NCBI GenBank assembly: GCA_944322285.1
Contig: CALUOR010000008.1
Span: forward strand, 35,986-99,985
Origin: an uncultured Bacteroides sp.
GTDB taxonomy: Bacteria > Bacteroidota > Bacteroidia > Bacteroidales > Bacteroidaceae
Length of the DNA stretch: 64,000 nucleotides
Direction: 5' to 3'
The first letter of the stretch is position 1; every line of letters begins with the position of its first letter. The position numbers and the translations under genes are program-made. The notes under the pieces were generated by a model. It was not told where the DNA came from, made no database searches, and saw only the letters and a list, made by a program, of their open reading frames with translations. Positions 43,599 through 51,491 of this stretch are shown here, one piece after another.

Positions 43599-44918
43599 TT
43601 ATAAGTCCTTTAATAATACTTGCCCCGCGTTGCGGTAGTACTCTTCCTTAGCCTTCATTAGCATTTGCCATTGTTTGCTGTAAGTATGTTCCTTGTCGAT
43701 TTTGAAATCCTCGGAGCCGTGCGTGTCTAAGCGGTCGAAGAGGGTAGAGGCGTTCAAATGGTTGATGTCTATGGAAGGTTGGTAGGAGAGGGATTCGCTC
43801 TTCTCGTCCGTGCTGACTTCGTGTACCAGTCCAACTTCTTCCAGTTCGTCCAAGATGCGTCGGGTCAGGCGGATGGGAATCTCCCCTTCTTCGGACAGTT
43901 CTTCGGCAGTATAGGGGGAAGTGCCGGCGGCAAAGCGCTTGGCGATGAGGGACATGATGAGCACGGCCACGAAGTCGTGATAGCGCCGGCTGATGTTGCG
44001 TGTATCGGCATCGAAACTGAAGTTGCGGATGTTTTGTCCGGCGTAGGTCAGTTGGGCGCCAAAAAGGCAGATGGTCCACGAGATTTGCAACCACAGCAAC
44101 AGCAAGGGCAGGGCGGCAAAGCTACCATAGATGGCATTGTAGCGCGATACCCATAACTGACCGTTGATGTACAGGAATTGGAAGAACTGGTAGGCCGTTC
44201 CCGCCAAGATGCCTGATACCAAGGCATGTTTGAACTTCACTTTTGTGTTGGGCATGAAGATGTAGAGGGCCGTGAACATGCACCAGGTCAGCACAAAAGG
44301 AATGAGTCGGATGAAGAACTTACCGACAGGAGCCAACAAAGTATAGTCATTGATGTGCTTCAGTACGGTGGCGGTGAAGATGGAAAGACCTCCTGAAAGC
44401 ACCAGCAGGACGGGGATAAGGAGCAGCATGGAGCAATAGTCGGTGATGCGCCGATACATGCTTCGTGCCTTCTTCACCTGCCATATGCGGTTGAAAGTGA
44501 TTTCCATACTGTTTATCAGGTTGAGCACTGAATAAAACAACAGGATGAGGCCTACGCCGATGAACACGCCGTTCTTGGTTTGTGCCAGATAGGTGTTGAC
44601 CGTTTTCAGGATGACTGTGCTTGCCTCTCCCATGCCTACCAGTCCTTCTTGGATTTGTTGCTCGATGATGTTGTCGAACCCGAAACCGCGCGCGATGGCA
44701 AATACCAAAGCCAAGATAGGAATGATGGCTATCAGCGTACTATAGGTCAGGGCTGCCGCTTTATTAGCCAGTCGGTCTTTAGTAAAGCGGGTGATGCAGA
44801 GATAGATGGTCTTGATGATATTATAGAGGGAAAAGGTCGTTTTGGTGACCTCGTCCTCTGTGATACGCCAAATGTCGTAGGTGAGGAATTTCCAAAAAGC
44901 TGCGATTCGTTTGTTCAT
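43599..44918 (-). CDS. YihY/BrkB-family membrane protein
   Basis: A 439-aa protein. KDRLANKAAALTYSTLIAII and FGFDNIIEQQIQEGLVGMGE are the YihY N-terminal blocks; about six membrane helices follow to residue 290 (VFIGVGLILLFYSVLNLINS; LLLIPVLLVLSGGLSIFTAT; ALPLLLLWLQISWTICLFGA). The C-terminal 130 residues (EELSEEGEIPIRLTRRILDE) form a winged-helix-like cytoplasmic domain. Once thought to be RNase BN, the family has no settled function. The gene starts 34 bp after the RNase P RNA on the same strand. Confidence 0.9.
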   Translation of the reverse strand: MNKRIAAFWKFLTYDIWRITEDEVTKTTFSLYNIIKTIYLCITRFTKDRLANKAAALTYSTLIAIIPILALVFAIARGFGFDNIIEQQIQEGLVGMGEASTVILKTVNTYLAQTKNGVFIGVGLILLFYSVLNLINSMEITFNRIWQVKKARSMYRRITDYCSMLLLIPVLLVLSGGLSIFTATVLKHINDYTLLAPVGKFFIRLIPFVLTWCMFTALYIFMPNTKVKFKHALVSGILAGTAYQFFQFLYINGQLWVSRYNAIYGSFAALPLLLLWLQISWTICLFGAQLTYAGQNIRNFSFDADTRNISRRYHDFVAVLIMSLIAKRFAAGTSPYTAEELSEEGEIPIRLTRRILDELEEVGLVHEVSTDEKSESLSYQPSIDINHLNASTLFDRLDTHGSEDFKIDKEHTYSKQWQMLMKAKEEYYRNAGQVLLKDL

Positions 44919-44948
44919 GCTAATATGGTTAATGTGCCAATGTGCTGA
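44918..44948. repeat. Short iteron repeat G
   Basis: GCTAATATGGTTAATGTGCC-AATGTGCT lies between rnpB and yihY. It is a remnant of the 8-bp iteron family. Confidence 0.4.
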
Positions 44949-44952
44949 AAAT

Positions 44953-45318
44953 AAAAAGCAGCCGGCCTGTAAGCCGGGTTCTGTTCTCCGTCCGTAAACG
45001 GAGCGCCTGTCATTTATCTGCGCCGCATGTCGCCATACGGCTTTAGCGGTCTACCCTCCGACATCGGGCGAGCCACCCTCCTTACGCCGGTTTACATGAC
45101 CTTACAACTCCTAAGACGCACAGCCCTTGTGTCGCCACAAGCCTGGTGGGCTCTTACCCCGCCTTCTCACCCTTACCGACCCGGAAGCCGGCGGTTCTTT
45201 TCTTCTGCGTTACTCTGCCCTCGCGGACAGCTTTCTGTTAGGAAGTAGGATGCTCTGTGTTGCCCGGACTTTCCTCCCGCACTCGAGTGCGAGCGACAAG
45301 CCGGCCTGCTGCTTTATG
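44953..45318 (-). ncRNA. rnpB: RNase P RNA
   Basis: On the minus strand the RNA opens with GCAGCAGGCCGGCTTGTCGC and carries GGAGGAAAGTCCGGGCAAC, the universal core (CR I) of bacterial RNase P RNA; near the 3' end ACAGAACCCGGCTTACAGGC is the matching CR V with the 'ACAGAAnCCGGCTTA' signature. The ends pair as helix P1 and are followed by CTTTTTATTTT, a likely terminator. The start is set from the TACCTTTG box at 45323-45330. It matures the 5' ends of tRNAs with the RnpA protein, which is not encoded here. Confidence 0.97.
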
Positions 45319-45322
45319 TGTG

Positions 45323-45330
45323 CAAAGGTA
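45323..45330 (-). promoter_or_regulatory. -7 box of rnpB
   Basis: TACCTTTG on the minus strand; expected start near 45318. It is divergent from the box at 45373. Confidence 0.6.
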
Positions 45331-45372
45331 CGATTTTTGTAGGAAAAAGATGTACGATATGGAAATATTTCG

Positions 45373-45380
45373 TAGTTTTG
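45373..45380 (+). promoter_or_regulatory. -7 box of the NlpC/P60 peptidase gene
   Basis: TAGTTTTG; expected start near 45385, 24 nt before the ATG. Confidence 0.45.
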
Positions 45381-45408
45381 TCTAAATAAACACTTATTTA
45401 ATCGAAAA

Positions 45409-46401
45409 ATGAGGATAAATATTTTCATACGTATAGGAGTTTTAGTAACGATACTTTTCTCCTTAGTTTTCTCCTTGCAGGCCGATGAGGGGGAGAAAAC
45501 TTACGGCATCATCAACCTTTCGGTAGCCACTTTGTGCGAGAAGCCCGATTTCTCCTCAGAGATGATGACACAAGCCCTGCTCGGCATGCCCGTGCGGGTG
45601 TTGGAGCAAGGCGACTGGCACCGTATACAGACGCCCGACGATTATGTGGCGTGGGTACATCGGGCGGGTGTCTGTTTGACCACTCCGGAAGAGCTGAAGG
45701 CATGGAATGAGGCGGAGAAGGTGGTGGTTACCTCGCTTTACGGCTTTGTGTATTCGCGGCCTGACAAGCGTTCGCAAACAGTGTCGGACGTGGTGGCAGG
45801 CAACCGCTTGAAGCGGGAAGGGGAAGAAGGCGAATATTATAAGGTGTCATATCCGGATGGTCGGGCAGGGTATATAGAAAAATCAGCCGGCCTGCCCGAG
45901 GACGTGTGGCGTGCCGGTGTGAAGCAGGACGCGGAAAGCATCCTCCAAACGGCATACACCCTGATGGGCATTCCCTATATCTGGGCAGGTACTTCGACCA
46001 AAGGCATGGATTGCAGCGGCTTTGTGCGTACGGTACTTTTCATGCACGACATCATCATTCCCCGCGACGCCTCCCAGCAAGCCCTTGTAGGAGAGCGTAT
46101 AGAGATTGAGCCGGACTTTGGGAATCTCCGCCCCGGTGACTTAGTGTTTTTTGGGCGCAAAGCCACGGACAAAGTTCCGCAAAAAGTTGTCCATGTAGGC
46201 ATTTATATAGGAGATAAGCGTTTCATTCATTCGCAGGGCGATGTGCACATCAGTGGTTTTGACCCGGATGACCCCTTGTTCGATGCCTTCAACTGCGGCC
46301 GTTTGCTTTTCGCCACCCGCGTATTGCCTTATATTAATAAGGTAAGGGAGGTGAATACGACGTTGACCAATCCTTATTATCAGGGTGAATTGAAGGAATA
46401 A
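45409..46401 (+). CDS. NlpC/P60 murein-peptide peptidase with SH3 domains
   Basis: A 330-aa exported protein; signal peptide MRINIFIRIGVLVTILFSLV up to LQA. Two bacterial SH3 domains cover about 30-170. The peptidase domain follows: MDCSGFVRTV with Cys202, HVGIYIGDKRFIHS with His262 and polar residue His274 or nearby. It is close in plan to the gamma-D-glutamyl-L-diamino acid endopeptidases that trim murein tripeptides. The L-Ala-D/L-Glu epimerase gene 0.5 kb downstream would process the released dipeptide. The two are separated by a toxin-antitoxin-like insertion. Confidence 0.92.
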   Translation: MRINIFIRIGVLVTILFSLVFSLQADEGEKTYGIINLSVATLCEKPDFSSEMMTQALLGMPVRVLEQGDWHRIQTPDDYVAWVHRAGVCLTTPEELKAWNEAEKVVVTSLYGFVYSRPDKRSQTVSDVVAGNRLKREGEEGEYYKVSYPDGRAGYIEKSAGLPEDVWRAGVKQDAESILQTAYTLMGIPYIWAGTSTKGMDCSGFVRTVLFMHDIIIPRDASQQALVGERIEIEPDFGNLRPGDLVFFGRKATDKVPQKVVHVGIYIGDKRFIHSQGDVHISGFDPDDPLFDAFNCGRLLFATRVLPYINKVREVNTTLTNPYYQGELKE

Positions 46402-46416
46402 TAATACATTGAACAT

Positions 46417-46447
46417 ATTGTTTTTTAATTATTATTTTCTACCTTTG
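46417..46447 (+). promoter_or_regulatory. Promoter giving a leaderless DUF4160 mRNA
   Basis: ATTG (46417-46420), 19 bp, then TACCTTTG (46440-46447). With the usual 5-nt distance from the box to +1, transcription would start at or beside the A of ATG 46452. Confidence 0.6.
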
Positions 46448-46451
46448 TAAC

Positions 46452-46697
46452 ATGAGTCCAAGGGCAATATTGATTGACGGATACGATTTTTTCTTCTATT
46501 CAAGAGAAGAAAACAGAAAGCACATCCATATAGAGAAAGGTGATAATGAAGCGAAGATTTGGTTAGAACCGATTATAGAAGTGGCATATAACCATGGTTT
46601 CACAACAAAAGAAATAGGATTTATTCTTCAAACAATTAAGGAATATGAACAAGTTATCAATGACAAATGGAATACTCACTTCTCCGGTAAAAAATAA
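46452..46697 (+). CDS. DUF4160-family protein (toxin-antitoxin-like)
   Basis: An 81-aa protein. AILIDGYDFFFYSREENRKH-IHIEKG is the complete DUF4160 opening (usual form 'I.G.r.f.f.s.E...pPHiHV'), so the start cannot lie further downstream. DUF4160 genes are commonly paired with DUF2442 and are thought to form a toxin-antitoxin-like unit; biochemical roles are not settled. It overlaps the next gene by 53 bp (or 38 bp if that starts at 46660). The leader appears to be absent. Confidence 0.8.
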   Translation: MSPRAILIDGYDFFFYSREENRKHIHIEKGDNEAKIWLEPIIEVAYNHGFTTKEIGFILQTIKEYEQVINDKWNTHFSGKK

Positions 46698-46923
46698 GGT
46701 AGAAGTGACTTATATATCTCGAAACGGCTTAGTATTGCTGGTAGGCGATAAAGAATATTATTTGTCTTATGAAAAATTTCCTTGGTTTAAGAAAGCTACG
46801 GTTGATAATGTGTTTGATGTCCGGTTGCTCGGCAAAAATCGAATACGTTGGGAAGCGTTAGATGTGGATTTGAATTTATCCATCATTACTAATCCGGATG
46901 CTTATCCGCTCATGGCAGAGTAG
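46645..46923 (+). CDS. DUF2442-family protein, partner of DUF4160
   Basis: A 92-aa protein (87 if it starts at 46660). DNVFDVRLLGKNRIRWEALD and the preceding EKFPWFKKAT match DUF2442 (usual 'l...fP.l..a.......i....I.WP.lDeDi'), a small fold often linked to DNA binding. WEALDVDLNLSIITNP is the diagnostic end. It overlaps the DUF4160 gene deeply, so the pair must be co-regulated, and it ends 11 bp before the epimerase gene. Confidence 0.8.
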   Translation: MNKLSMTNGILTSPVKNKVEVTYISRNGLVLLVGDKEYYLSYEKFPWFKKATVDNVFDVRLLGKNRIRWEALDVDLNLSIITNPDAYPLMAE

Positions 46924-46934
46924 GTCGATATATT

Positions 46935-48110
46935 ATGGCTTATAATCGTCGAAAATTCTTAAAAACCGCTACCTTAGCTACCTTAGGCGCAAGTATGTTG
47001 GCGCAAGATGCGTTGGCGGGCGAGAAGTCCAAGCCTGCCTTGTTCCATGTCAACCGCAAAGTGGGTGTCAATCCTGTCATGCGCTTACGTTTCTTCCCTT
47101 ACGAACTTCGGTTGAACCATGTGTTTACGGTGGCTTCCTACTCGCGGAGCACGACGCCCGATGTACAGGTGGAGTTGGAGTATGACGGGGTGATAGGTTA
47201 CGGAGAAGCCTCCATGCCGCCTTACCTGCAAAAGGAACTGGGTACGATGGATAGCGTAATGGCTTTCTTGAAGCGGGTGCAGGACTCCGTCGGCCAATTT
47301 GCTGACCCCTTTCAGATGGAGGACATTTTGGCTTACGTGGATAGCCTTTCTCCGGGAGACTCGGCGGCAAAGGCGGCGGTGGACATCGCTTTGCACGACC
47401 TTGTGGGCAAGTTGCTCCAGACTCCTTGGTACAAACTTTGGGGGTTGAACAAAGAGAAAACGCCTGATACCACCTATACCATTGGCATCGATACACCCGA
47501 CGTCGTGCGCCAAAAGACGCGCGAATGCGCCGAGCGCTTCAATATCCTGAAGGTGAAGTTGGGGCGCGACAATGACAAGGAGATGATACAGACCATCCGC
47601 TCGGTGACAGACTTGCCCATTGCCGTAGATGCTAACCAAGGGTGGACGGATAAGGCCTATGCACTGGACATGATACATTGGCTAAAGGAACAAGACGTGG
47701 TCATGGTGGAGCAACCCATGCCGAAAGAACGCATGGAGGACATAGCCTGGGTAACCGCCCAAAGCCCTTTGCCCGTCTTTGCCGATGAGGCCGTTCAGCG
47801 TCTGAAGGACATCCCAGCCTTGAAGGATGTTTATACGGGTATCAATATCAAGTTGATGAAATGTACGGGCATGCGCGAGGCGTGGAAGATGGTGGCCTTG
47901 GCCCGTGCGTTGGACATGCGGGTGATGGTGGGGTGTATGACGGAGACTTCGTGTGGCATATCGGCCGCCTCTCAATTCTCTCCAGCGGTAGATTTCGCCG
48001 ACTTGGATGGCAATCTCTTGATAGCCAATGACCGTTTTCGGGGTGTAGAGGTTGTAAAGGGAAAAATCACGTTGCCCGATCTGCCTGGGATTGGAGTAGT
48101 AAAAGTGTGA
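46935..48110 (+). CDS. L-Ala-D/L-Glu (dipeptide) epimerase
   Basis: A 391-aa enolase-superfamily protein. The start NRRKFLKTATLATLGASMLA carries a twin-arginine-like signal. FNILKVKLGRD provides the KxK acid/base pair; PIAVDANQGW, MVEQPM and FADEAV the metal ligands Asp, Glu, Asp; and NIKLMKC the second lysine. It converts L-Ala-D-Glu from murein to L-Ala-L-Glu. The NlpC/P60 gene upstream makes the dipeptide, and the DUF4160/DUF2442 pair separates the two. Confidence 0.9.
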   Translation: MAYNRRKFLKTATLATLGASMLAQDALAGEKSKPALFHVNRKVGVNPVMRLRFFPYELRLNHVFTVASYSRSTTPDVQVELEYDGVIGYGEASMPPYLQKELGTMDSVMAFLKRVQDSVGQFADPFQMEDILAYVDSLSPGDSAAKAAVDIALHDLVGKLLQTPWYKLWGLNKEKTPDTTYTIGIDTPDVVRQKTRECAERFNILKVKLGRDNDKEMIQTIRSVTDLPIAVDANQGWTDKAYALDMIHWLKEQDVVMVEQPMPKERMEDIAWVTAQSPLPVFADEAVQRLKDIPALKDVYTGINIKLMKCTGMREAWKMVALARALDMRVMVGCMTETSCGISAASQFSPAVDFADLDGNLLIANDRFRGVEVVKGKITLPDLPGIGVVKV

Positions 48111-48322
48111 GGCTGAACTCCTGAAATGTTAACGTGACAGGAATCGTACATAAATGCTAATTTGTCAGGTTTTGCCGTTAAGCGCTGTTAAGCTCAAAAA
48201 TAGCTCTGTTAAAAGAGGACAAAAATAAGTGACAATCGGAATAAGTGAATGTTTTTTGTCGTTATTTTAACGTCATAAAGTTAAATGAAATCCGAATATT
48301 AACATTTAAACGAATAAGAATT

Positions 48323-49864
48323 ATGAAACGGACAACTAAAATCGTGATGGGAGTAGCCGCCGGTGTACTCTTGAGTTCCGCAATAGGAGGCATTACTGCC
48401 TATAAATTATTGGAGAGACAACAATTGCGCGAAGCCGCTTCGTTCAATGAATTATTTCAGCCGAATCCCGACAATATGAAATTGACCGCTTTCAGTGCGG
48501 GACCTAATCAATTGGTGGATTTGACGCAAGCCGCCGAAAGTTCAGTACATGCCGTAGTGCATATCCGCGCTACGGAACTTAGCAAGACTATGACTGTTTA
48601 TCGGCCGGATATTTTCGATTTCTTCTTTGGAGATGGACGCGGACGCCAGCAACAAGTGCAGACACAGCCGCGTGTAGGTTTTGGTTCGGGGGTCATCATC
48701 TCGAAGGACGGTTACATTGTGACCAACAATCATGTGGTAGAAGGTGTGGACGAGATTACGGTGAAATTGAACGATGACCGTGAGTTGAAGGGCCGTATCG
48801 TAGGCACTGACCCTGCTACGGATTTGGCCTTGCTGAAGATAGAAGGAGATGATTTTCCCACTATACCAATAGGAAACTCCGATGACTTGAAAGTGGGCGA
48901 GTGGGTGTTGGCCGTAGGTAACCCGTTTAATCTCAACTCTACGGTGACGGCCGGTATTGTCAGTGCCAAAGCACGTGCCATCGGCACAACGGCCGCTAAC
49001 GGACAAGCCGCCAACATTCAATCATTTATACAGACGGATGCGGCCATCAATTCCGGAAATAGTGGTGGTGCCTTGGTTAATGCACGGGGCGAGTTGGTAG
49101 GCATCAACGCCATGCTTTATTCACCTACGGGTGCTTACTCGGGCTATGGATTTGCTATCCCGACAAGCATTATGACAAAAGTGGTGTCCGACTTGAAACA
49201 ATACGGTGCCGTTCAGCGCGCCATGTTGGGAGTGACTTGCACTGACTTGAATGTAGGCTTGATGGTGGATGAAAGCGACCCGCAAGTGAAAGCCATCAAA
49301 GAGAAAGCCGATGAGTTGGGCTTGAAAGAAGGTATCTGGGTGCGTGAGATTGTAGAAGGAGGATCGGCTGCAGGCATCTTGAAGGAAGACGACGTTATAA
49401 CCAAGATAGAAGGCAAGAAGATACATCGCTTTGCTGATATGCAAGAGGAATTGGCCAAGCATCGTCCGGGTGACAAAGTGACACTGACAATTCTTCGCGA
49501 TGGCAAGGAAAAAGAAGTCACTGTTACCTTGAAAAATGCCCAAGGCAATACAAAGGTGGTGAAGAATGCCGATATGGAAATCCTCGGCGCTGCCTTTAAG
49601 CCGATAGACTCCGACTTGCGTCGCCAACTCAATTTAGGCTACGGCTTGCAAGTGACGGGTGTGAGCGGAGGCAAGATGGGTGAGGCTGGCATCCGCAAAG
49701 GATTTATCATCTTGAAAGCTAATGGAGAACCCATGAAAGATGTTGAAGATTTGGAGCGTGTGATGAAGGCAGCTACGCAAACGCCTGAACAAACTTTGTT
49801 CATCAGCGGTATGTTCCCATCGGGCAAGCGTGCAAGTTATGCCGTGGATTTGAGCCAAGAATAA
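48323..49864 (+). CDS. DegP/HtrA (Do family) periplasmic serine protease
   Basis: A 513-aa protein. ATG 48323 (MKRTTKIVMGVAAGVLLSSA) gives a signal anchor or signal peptide. The catalytic triad is H137 (IVTNNHVVEG), D167 (PATDLALLKI) and S247 (INSGNSGGALVN). Two PDZ domains follow (VQRAMLGVTC... to about 390, then LGAAFKPIDSDLRRQLNLGY to the end). It degrades and refolds damaged envelope proteins. The 212-bp upstream region has CCGTTAAGCGCTGTTAAGC, a direct repeat of (C)TGTTAAG type, but no TAnnTTTG box, so a stress sigma factor is possible. Confidence 0.95.
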   Translation: MKRTTKIVMGVAAGVLLSSAIGGITAYKLLERQQLREAASFNELFQPNPDNMKLTAFSAGPNQLVDLTQAAESSVHAVVHIRATELSKTMTVYRPDIFDFFFGDGRGRQQQVQTQPRVGFGSGVIISKDGYIVTNNHVVEGVDEITVKLNDDRELKGRIVGTDPATDLALLKIEGDDFPTIPIGNSDDLKVGEWVLAVGNPFNLNSTVTAGIVSAKARAIGTTAANGQAANIQSFIQTDAAINSGNSGGALVNARGELVGINAMLYSPTGAYSGYGFAIPTSIMTKVVSDLKQYGAVQRAMLGVTCTDLNVGLMVDESDPQVKAIKEKADELGLKEGIWVREIVEGGSAAGILKEDDVITKIEGKKIHRFADMQEELAKHRPGDKVTLTILRDGKEKEVTVTLKNAQGNTKVVKNADMEILGAAFKPIDSDLRRQLNLGYGLQVTGVSGGKMGEAGIRKGFIILKANGEPMKDVEDLERVMKAATQTPEQTLFISGMFPSGKRASYAVDLSQE

Positions 49865-49914
49865 TCAGATAAAGGTAAAAAGATTGTAAAAGGATTGAAA
49901 GAAAATAAGAACGG

Positions 49915-49947
49915 GTGTCGGCAAGTGACTTGTCGGCACTCTTTTTG
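49915..49947 (+). terminator. Terminator of degP
   Basis: GTGTCGGCAAGT (49915-49926) pairs with ACTTGTCGGCAC (49928-49939) using two G-U pairs, followed by TCTTTTTG. Confidence 0.6.
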
Positions 49948-50076
49948 TTAAGGAAAGTTGGCCTCTTGTCCAAAGATTGTCGTGCTCTTTGCGCAAGAAA
50001 GCCTGCCGAAGCGGATTTGTTTGATAAAAGATGAAAAAATAAGGGATAAAATGATGGTGGATTCAAAAAAATGCCG

Positions 50077-50084
50077 TAATTTTG
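50077..50084 (+). promoter_or_regulatory. -7 box of rpoD
   Basis: TAATTTTG; expected start near 50089, 19 nt before the ATG. If used, the sigma factor would transcribe its own gene. Confidence 0.4.
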
Positions 50085-50107
50085 TTCACTCAATATGTGT
50101 TTGAAGG

Positions 50108-50968
50108 ATGAGACAATTAAAAATTACCAAAAGTATCACTAATCGAGAGAGCGCTTCTCTTGACAAGTATTTGCAAGAAATCGGTCGCGAGGACTTGATT
50201 ACGGTCGAGGAAGAGGTGGAGCTCGCTCAACGCATTCGCAAGGGTGACCGTGTAGCGTTGGAGAAATTGACACGTGCTAATCTGCGCTTCGTTGTATCTG
50301 TGGCAAAGCAATATCAAAACCAGGGGTTGAGTTTGCCCGACTTGATAAACGAGGGTAACTTGGGGCTGATTAAAGCCGCTGAGAAGTTCGATGAGACACG
50401 CGGATTTAAGTTTATCAGCTATGCCGTGTGGTGGATACGCCAATCCATTTTGCAAGCCTTGGCCGAGCAATCACGTATCGTGCGCCTGCCTTTGAATCAA
50501 GTAGGTTCGCTGAACAAGATTAGCAAAGCTTTCTCCAAGTTCGAGCAGGAGAACGAACGACGCCCCTCGCCCGAAGAACTGGCTGATGAGTTGGAAATCC
50601 CCGTAGATAAAATCTCCGATACATTGAAGGTTTCCGGACGCCATATTTCCGTAGATGCGCCTTTTGTGGAAGGAGAGGACAATAGCTTGCTGGACGTGCT
50701 GGTGAACGATGACTCCCCCATGGCCGACCGTTCGTTGGTGAACGAGTCTCTCGCTAAAGAAATAGACCGTGCGCTTTCTACACTGACCGAGCGCGAGAAG
50801 GAAATCATCCAAATGTTTTTCGGCATCGGCCAACAAGAAATGACATTGGAAGAAATCGGCGACAAGTTTGGATTGACCCGTGAACGTGTGCGCCAAATAA
50901 AGGAAAAAGCCATCAGAAGGCTTAGACAAAGTAATCGTAGCAAGTTGTTAAAATCCTACTTGGGATAA
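50108..50968 (+). CDS. rpoD: Primary RNA polymerase sigma factor (Bacteroides RpoD)
   Basis: A 286-aa protein, the usual short form in Bacteroidetes with no region 1.1. Region 1.2 starts [20 protein letters not shown]; region 2 has [20 protein letters not shown] and [13 protein letters not shown]; region 3 [20 protein letters not shown]; region 4.2 [19 protein letters not shown]. It recognises the TTTG / TAnnTTTG promoters seen across this window. Single gene between terminators, so probably monocistronic. Confidence 0.97.
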   Translation: MRQLKITKSITNRESASLDKYLQEIGREDLITVEEEVELAQRIRKGDRVALEKLTRANLRFVVSVAKQYQNQGLSLPDLINEGNLGLIKAAEKFDETRGFKFISYAVWWIRQSILQALAEQSRIVRLPLNQVGSLNKISKAFSKFEQENERRPSPEELADELEIPVDKISDTLKVSGRHISVDAPFVEGEDNSLLDVLVNDDSPMADRSLVNESLAKEIDRALSTLTEREKEIIQMFFGIGQQEMTLEEIGDKFGLTRERVRQIKEKAIRRLRQSNRSKLLKSYLG

Positions 50969-51004
50969 GTAGGCGTTTGCATACATAAATAAGATTGTGG
51001 GACG

Positions 51005-51042
51005 AAAACCGGCAGCGTCTGATAGACAATGTCGGTTTTTTT
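51005..51042 (+). terminator. Terminator of rpoD
   Basis: AAAACCGGCA (51005-51014) pairs with TGTCGGTTTT (51030-51039), then T residues. The next promoter's TATCTTTG starts only 3 bp later. Confidence 0.65.
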
Positions 51043-51044
51043 AT

Positions 51045-51052
51045 TATCTTTG
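51045..51052 (+). promoter_or_regulatory. -7 box of the fkp operon
   Basis: TATCTTTG; expected start near 51057, 30 nt before ATG 51087. Confidence 0.5.
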
Positions 51053-51086
51053 CCCCGATAAATATCATTTAAAGTTTATAGTTTGT

Positions 51087-51485
51087 ATGAAATACGTTCG
51101 TATACTATTGGCCTTTGCACTCGTATTTATGGTGTGCTCGGCATTTACGATGAAGAAAGGTGAGGAAAAGCCCGTGTATGTGTTTGGCATAGCTGCCTCG
51201 TTCAATGATACAGTGGTGTATTACACGCCCGTTCAATTGCTGGATAGTGTGGCTTTGGACCATCAGGGATTTCTCCCTCGGCGGGAACTTTATTCTTACC
51301 AACTGAAGAATTATTTGGAGTACAACATGGGCAAGCCCAACTATACGTGCATGATATACTTCTCGGAAAAGAAAGCCAAGTTGGAAAAAGAGGCCACCAA
51401 GATTATAGGAAAGTATAAGAAAGACCGCGTAAACGTGCAAATATTGGACAATAGTGCTTTCACCTTTACGAAACCTAAAGAATAA
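51087..51485 (+). CDS. Small exported protein of unknown function
   Basis: A 132-aa protein; ATG 51087 (MKYVRILLAFALVFMVCSAF) gives a signal peptide ending near AFT. The mature part has alternating strands and helices (VYVFGIAASFNDTVVYYTPV; ELYSYQLKNYLEYNMGKPNY; AKLEKEATKIIGKYKKDRVN). I recognise no family. It is the first gene of a three-gene operon, 6 bp before the clostripain-like gene and followed by fkp. Confidence 0.75.
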   Translation: MKYVRILLAFALVFMVCSAFTMKKGEEKPVYVFGIAASFNDTVVYYTPVQLLDSVALDHQGFLPRRELYSYQLKNYLEYNMGKPNYTCMIYFSEKKAKLEKEATKIIGKYKKDRVNVQILDNSAFTFTKPKE

Positions 51486-51491
51486 AAGCGT

